A stretch of 5,138 nt of DNA from an uncultured Pseudodesulfovibrio sp. (lineage in GTDB: Bacteria; Desulfobacterota; Desulfovibrionia; Desulfovibrionales; Desulfovibrionaceae). The notes under the pieces were generated by a model. It saw only the letters and a list, made by a program, of their open reading frames with translations. It did no database searches and was not told where the DNA came from. Of this stretch, positions 1 to 5,138 are shown piece after piece (the stretch's first letter is position 1; each line of letters begins with the position of its first letter). Both the position numbers and the translations under genes were made by a program. The DNA lies in NCBI GenBank assembly GCA_947259235.1, contig CAMYLL010000220.1:1-5138 (forward strand). The letters are read 5' to 3'.

Positions 1-38
1 AGAAGAAAAGGGGGCGCCGGTTCTCCGGCGCACCCTTT
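1..38 (-). terminator. Rho-independent terminator after lon
   Basis: On the minus strand an 11-nt arm (25-35) pairs with 10-20 around a 4-nt loop (AGAA, 21-24). Ten of 11 positions pair, almost all G-C, with one T-C mismatch (32/13). The stem is followed at once by TTTTCTTCT (9 to 1), and a short A run at 36-38 can extend the stem by pairing with the first T residues. It lies 26 bp after the lon stop codon and is clearly placed to end the transcript. On the plus strand the stem is followed only by a weak, interrupted T-rich stretch, so use in that direction is doubtful. Confidence 0.88.
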
Positions 39-63
39 GTTGTGTCATGTTTTCTCGTGGCTA

Positions 64-2583
<2,520 letters not shown>

Positions 2584-2590
2584 GGGTGTA

Positions 2591-2596
2591 TCCTTT
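2591..2596 (-). promoter_or_regulatory. Ribosome binding site that fixes the lon TTG start
   Basis: AAAGGA on the minus strand lies 7 nt before the TTG at 2583-2581, an ideal distance for a Shine-Dalgarno site. No in-frame ATG or GTG occurs between this TTG and the upstream in-frame TGA, so the site decides in favour of TTG. Confidence 0.75.
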
Positions 2597-2625
2597 GATT
2601 GCTGTGGAAATGGCGTGTCTCAACC

Positions 2626-2660
2626 CAAATAAGTCGTCATTTTGGCTTGGCAAGGTTCGT
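2626..2660 (-). promoter_or_regulatory. Candidate lon promoter, possibly heat-shock type
   Basis: The 97-bp gap before lon is markedly AT-richer than its surroundings. Read as a housekeeping promoter it has TTGCCA (2653-2648), a 16-nt spacer and TATTTG (2631-2626), preceded by an A/T tract (about 2661-2675) that could act as an UP element. Read as a sigma-32 type promoter it has CTTG (2654-2651) and, after a 14-nt interval following CTTGCCA, CTTATTT (2633-2627), a partial match to CCCATnT. Neither reading is a strong match. The imperfect palindrome CTTGCCAAG overlaps the -35 region. The start of transcription would fall about 35 nt before the TTG start. Confidence 0.4.
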
Positions 2661-2680
2661 TTTTTCGTAAAATTCCGTTT

Positions 2681-2953
2681 TCAGGTCCGCACCTCGAAGC
2701 GGGGAATGACGGTCTCGGGCTCGCGCCAGAGGACGTCAACGCTGGTCACCCTGGCAAGAGGCGGTCCCATGTACAACCGCTCGATGAACCGCTTGAGGGC
2801 GGCCTCATCTCCCTGGGCGAGGGCTTCGACCGTGCCGTCGCTGCGGTTGCGCACCCATCCCGCGAGGTTCAGCTCCCGCGCCATGTCCGCGGTCCAGGCG
2901 CGAAACCAGACCCCTTGAACCATGCCGTGAACCGTGCAGTGCGTCTCTTTCAT
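2681..2953 (-). CDS. acyP: Acylphosphatase
   Basis: This small cytosolic enzyme hydrolyses the carboxyl-phosphate bond of acyl phosphates such as acetyl phosphate, carbamoyl phosphate or 1,3-bisphosphoglycerate; its physiological substrate in bacteria is not settled. The 90-residue product has both family signatures: HGMVQGVWFRAW (residues 9-20) with the phosphate-binding loop and catalytic Arg18, and GWVRNRSDGTVEA (32-44) with catalytic Asn36. The length is typical (about 90-100). I chose the ATG at 2953-2951: the radC stop overlaps it as TGATG, and a GGA core lies 8 nt upstream. The GTG one codon earlier (2956) is also possible, giving 91 residues and a 4-nt GTGA overlap. Either way translation is coupled to radC. 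The pairing with radC gives no obvious clue to substrate. Confidence 0.93.
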   Translation of the reverse strand: MKETHCTVHGMVQGVWFRAWTADMARELNLAGWVRNRSDGTVEALAQGDEAALKRFIERLYMGPPLARVTSVDVLWREPETVIPRFEVRT

Positions 2954-3636
2954 CACAGCCGTCCGTGTTCGTTGAAGCTGTAGTAGTCATGATCCGTGAC
3001 GATGATGTGGTCCAGGACTCTGATGTCCAGCCCCATTGCCGTCTCGCGAATCTTCTGAGTCAGTGCCACATCCTCCATGGACGGGGCGGGATCGCCGCCG
3101 GGATGGTTGTGGGCCAGGATCAGGGCCGAGGCCTCCAGGCGGAGCGCCGTGGCCATGATCTCCCGCGGGAAGACCGGCGTGGCGTTGACCGTGCCCTTGC
3201 TCACCTGTTCCCAGGCGATGACCCGGTTCTTCGAGTCCATGAACGCGGCCCAGAATTCTTCCACTCCCTTGCTGCCGATGCGGGCCATGGCCGCCCGGGC
3301 CACGTCCGCCGGGTCCGACAGGGGCGCTCCGCTGCGGGTTCTGGCCTCGCCCATGCGGGCAAAAAGCTCCTGCATCAGCGCCCAGTGGGAAACCACCGCC
3401 GGGCCGATGCCGCTGACGGCCTCCAGCTGGTCCGCCCGCGCCATGAGCACGTCCTTCAAAGAGCCGAACCGCGTTATCATCAGCTTTGCCAGGGGCTTGG
3501 TGTCCCGGCGCGGAATGACGGCGGCCAGGGCCAGCTCCAGGATCTCGTAGTCGGCCAGGGCGCGTCCGTCGCGCAGGAGTTTCTCCTTGAGCCGCTGGCG
3601 ATGGCCGAGATAATGCGGTTTTTCCGTCTCTTTCAT
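2953..3636 (-). CDS. radC: RadC family JAMM/MPN-domain protein
   Basis: This is a 227-residue RadC (UPF0758) protein. The N-terminal third is the RadC helical region (HYLGHRQRLKEKL near 8-20) with a helix-hairpin-helix-like VSGIGPAVV at 74-82. The C-terminal two thirds form a JAMM metalloprotease-like domain with a complete zinc-binding pattern: a likely conserved Glu near 126/127, His176, His178, Ser186 and Asp189 in HNHPGGDPAPSMED. The family was named for a radiation-sensitivity mutation in E. coli later traced to recG, so a DNA-repair role is unproven and its biochemical function is unclear. The usual HNHPSG reads HNHPGG here, leaving the metal ligands intact. The ATG start (3636-3634) is the only sensible one, yet no clear Shine-Dalgarno sequence precedes it. 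A probable promoter lies just upstream, and the gene overlaps the acylphosphatase gene by 1 to 4 nt. Confidence 0.94.
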   Translation of the reverse strand: MKETEKPHYLGHRQRLKEKLLRDGRALADYEILELALAAVIPRRDTKPLAKLMITRFGSLKDVLMARADQLEAVSGIGPAVVSHWALMQELFARMGEARTRSGAPLSDPADVARAAMARIGSKGVEEFWAAFMDSKNRVIAWEQVSKGTVNATPVFPREIMATALRLEASALILAHNHPGGDPAPSMEDVALTQKIRETAMGLDIRVLDHIIVTDHDYYSFNEHGRL

Positions 3637-3660
3637 AGCGTCAATGTCAAGCTGGGGGGT

Positions 3661-3690
3661 ATTATATCGGGCAGATTATAACATCGGCAT
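3661..3690 (-). promoter_or_regulatory. Candidate promoter pair for radC-acyP
   Basis: Just after the holA stop, the minus strand has a perfect extended -10, TGTTATAAT (3683-3675), followed by a second perfect TATAAT (3666-3661). Both boxes are preceded by a CCGA(T) element, so the stretch looks like an imperfect tandem repeat. For the second box the best -35 at 18 nt is ATGCCG (3690-3685), only 3 of 6 matches. The first box has no credible -35 but would not need one with its TGn extension. Transcription would start about 18-33 nt before the radC ATG. In GC-rich DNA two such boxes in 23 bp are unlikely to be chance, but this is not proof of activity. Confidence 0.5.
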
Positions 3691-4688
3691 CAGTAGCGGC
3701 GGGCCTGTTCCCGGGGCTGGAACAGGTCGATCAGCCCGGCCACCAGCACGTCGAGGACTTCCTCGTGGTGGCGCGCGCCGGTCTTGACGCTCATCTCGGA
3801 CTCCAGGGCCAGATCAATCATCCGGGCCACGCCCGTCCGGCCCAGGCGGTGGGCCACCTGGGTCTTGAGCTTCTTGACGTAGGGGTGGGCCTTGACCTTG
3901 TCCTCCTCGCCGTTTGCCAGCATCCAGTACATGCGCGCCTGGCTGGCCAGATAGCCGATGAGGATGAAGAGCATCCTGTCCTGGGATTTCTTGAGGTGGT
4001 CGCCCAGCACCCGCTTCCACACGGCGGCCTCGGCCCCGCGTTTGCCCAGGGCGTCCATGAGGTCGAAGAACTCCATCTCGCCCACCGGAGCCACCAGCTC
4101 CACGTGCTCCCGGCGCACGGTCTTTGCGTCGCCCGCAGCCAGCTCGATCTTGTCCAGCTCCAGGCCGGCGGCCACGGCGTCGGCGGGCAGGGCCAGTATC
4201 AGGGCGCGGTCGATCCCCTTTTCAAAGGTCATCCCGCGTTCCCTGGCCCATGTCCTGACAAAGTCGCCCAGGGTGTTCTGGTCCAGGCCGGGGGATTCCC
4301 ATACCCATCCCTCGTCGCGGGCTTTCTTGTAGATGGCCCGGCGCGAGAGGGTGGCGGGGATGGGTGGCTTTTTGCCCTTCCATTCCCCTTCCAGACAGAA
4401 GATCGGAAAGATGTCGCCTGAGAGCCCCTTGACCCCGGCGTCGAGCTTGTCCCAGTGCTCCGCCTTGAGAGTGTGGGCCCGGCGGATGATCAGGGCCTTG
4501 GGCTGTGGAAAGAGGCTCTTGATGGTCAGGTCCGTCCAGAAGACGGCCGGGAGCGGCTCGTCGTCATCGCCCCAGAAGGGCTTGACCTCCCAGCCCTGCT
4601 GGCCGGACGCGCCAAGGCGCTGGTCGATCTGCGACTTGATCAGCTGCGGGTCGGGGCAGACGAGGATGAGGTATCTGGCTCGGTTCAT
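3690..4688 (-). CDS. holA: DNA polymerase III subunit delta
   Basis: Delta is the part of the clamp-loader complex that opens the beta sliding clamp at the replication fork. The 332-residue product is near the usual length (E. coli 343). Its N-terminal domain begins YLILVCPDPQLIKSQID, which aligns with the E. coli YLLLGNDPLLLQESQD segment, although the usual Gly is a Cys here. SLF at 58-60 in IKSLFPQPKALII matches the clamp-binding Leu73-Phe74 of E. coli delta. AAGLELDKIELAAGD (173-187) is the characteristic lid-domain segment, and the C-terminal collar domain (about 205-332) has the usual FDLMDAL and KTGARHHEEVLDVL patterns. The domain is a degenerate AAA+ fold without a working Walker A, as expected for delta. 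The start is ATG with only a weak AGG about 10 nt upstream. It follows lptE by 49 bp with no terminator visible between them, the same order as in E. coli, so co-transcription with lptE is likely. Confidence 0.9.
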   Translation of the reverse strand: MNRARYLILVCPDPQLIKSQIDQRLGASGQQGWEVKPFWGDDDEPLPAVFWTDLTIKSLFPQPKALIIRRAHTLKAEHWDKLDAGVKGLSGDIFPIFCLEGEWKGKKPPIPATLSRRAIYKKARDEGWVWESPGLDQNTLGDFVRTWARERGMTFEKGIDRALILALPADAVAAGLELDKIELAAGDAKTVRREHVELVAPVGEMEFFDLMDALGKRGAEAAVWKRVLGDHLKKSQDRMLFILIGYLASQARMYWMLANGEEDKVKAHPYVKKLKTQVAHRLGRTGVARMIDLALESEMSVKTGARHHEEVLDVLVAGLIDLFQPREQARRY

Positions 4689-4737
4689 GCGTGCTTTGCC
4701 TGGATGTTTCGGGTGGCGTTTGGGCCGTGGCCGGGCG

Positions 4738-5138
4738 TCAGTAGTTTTCGGACATGCGGTCGGCCAGTCTGCGGATGGCCAGACGGGTGACTTCGCTGTC
4801 CGCCTCGGCCTCCTGGCCGGAGAAGAAGGGCCAGCTCTGGCTCATCTCGCCGGAGCTCCAGATGGTGTGCCCGTCCGTGGCCGAGGTGACCGTGGCACTG
4901 AAGGAGAATATGGCGCTGGAGCGCAGGGTCTGCTCGCGGGAGCCTTCCACCGCAGTGGGCCGGTAGTACTTGATGATCTTAAGCTCGATGAGGGAATCGG
5001 CACGGGACTGGTTGTCTGTCCAGGTCACGGTTCCGCGCCGGGTCAGCTCGTCGCGCAGCAGCATGCGCAGGCGCGGTTCGAGCCACGACAGGGTGGTGGG
5101 GTTGTCCACGCCTGAGATGGACATGACCCGGTACTCGG
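4738..5138 (-). CDS. lptE: LPS-assembly lipoprotein LptE, partial (5' end outside the window)
   Basis: LptE is an outer-membrane lipoprotein that plugs the LptD barrel and helps insert LPS into the outer leaflet. About 133 C-terminal residues are visible; the open frame continues through the right edge (EYRV before the first ATG at 5124), so the signal peptide and lipobox cysteine are not present. The Met at 5124 is almost certainly internal. The visible part fits the family: a short strand with a V-x-N-x-T element (VDNPTTLSWLEPRL), a helix with LLRDELTRRG, then AD-x-x-I-E-L-K-I (the family's AD..L...I strand), an alternating beta strand FSFSATVTS, a turn with DGHTIWSSGE, and a C-terminal helix DSEVTRLAIRRLADRM. 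LptE proteins are poorly conserved, so the identification rests on this pattern together with the position directly before holA. Confidence 0.8.
   Translation of the reverse strand, partial: EYRVMSISGVDNPTTLSWLEPRLRMLLRDELTRRGTVTWTDNQSRADSLIELKIIKYYRPTAVEGSREQTLRSSAIFSFSATVTSATDGHTIWSSGEMSQSWPFFSGQEAEADSEVTRLAIRRLADRMSENY

Noticed and set aside
2661..2683. Possible terminator just after the acylphosphatase gene
   Set aside because: The A/T tract can only form a weak TTTT/AAAA hairpin without a G-C stem or following T run, so read-through into lon is expected.
3644..3649. Perfect TTGACA on the minus strand just before radC
   Set aside because: The bases 16-18 nt downstream (inside radC) are G/C-rich with nothing like a -10, so it is not a -35 element in use; the upstream TATAAT boxes are better candidates.
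2965..3681. 238-codon plus-strand open frame opposite radC
   Set aside because: Antisense to a clear RadC gene with an intact JAMM motif; the translation is compositionally biased and unrecognised.
4689..4737. GGCC-AC-GGCC inverted repeat between lptE and holA
   Set aside because: A four-base arm with a two-base loop is too small to form a stable hairpin and no T run follows; it looks like chance in GC-rich DNA.
3765..5115. Plus-strand open frames (up to 260 codons) opposite holA and lptE
   Set aside because: They lie over well-supported minus-strand genes and show no domain, signal peptide or start context of their own.

Overview
The window carries five genes, all on the minus strand and packed head to tail. 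Read in the direction of transcription, from the right edge to the left, they are: the 3' part of an lptE-like outer-membrane LPS-assembly lipoprotein gene, holA (DNA polymerase III delta subunit), radC (JAMM-domain protein), an acylphosphatase gene, and lon (ATP-dependent Lon protease). A strong intrinsic terminator closes the run at the left edge. I see no mobile element, CRISPR array, tRNA or rRNA, and no gap between genes longer than about 100 bp.

The DNA is GC-rich with strongly G/C-ending codons, which is why long shadow ORFs appear on the other strand. LptE implies a Gram-negative cell with LPS. The Lon type, the short RadC and the gene content are consistent with a sulfate-reducing Desulfobacterota, most likely a Desulfovibrionaceae member. 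That placement is inference from general resemblance; nothing in the window proves it.

Layout: lptE (4738 to the right edge, start not present) is followed after 49 bp by holA (3690-4688). The lptE-holA adjacency is also found in E. coli (leuS-lptE-holA). A 53-bp gap follows with two TATAAT boxes, one of them a perfect extended -10, which probably provides an internal promoter for radC (2953-3636). radC overlaps the acylphosphatase gene (2681-2953) through a TGATG stop/start junction, so those two are very likely co-translated. A 97-bp AT-rich gap then holds a probable lon promoter and a good Shine-Dalgarno site in front of an unusual TTG start. lon (64-2583) ends 26 bp before the hairpin of the terminator at about 1-38.

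These are housekeeping functions: outer-membrane assembly, replisome clamp loading, a conserved protein of unsettled role, small-molecule acyl-phosphate hydrolysis and protein quality control. They do not form an evident single pathway, and I do not see a novel defence or mobile system. The points worth a second look are local: the lysine-rich N-terminal extension of Lon, a dnaX-like A-run slippery heptamer followed by a small hairpin within its first codons, the promoter-like sequences before lon and radC, and an identical 12-bp start segment shared by radC and the acylphosphatase gene.
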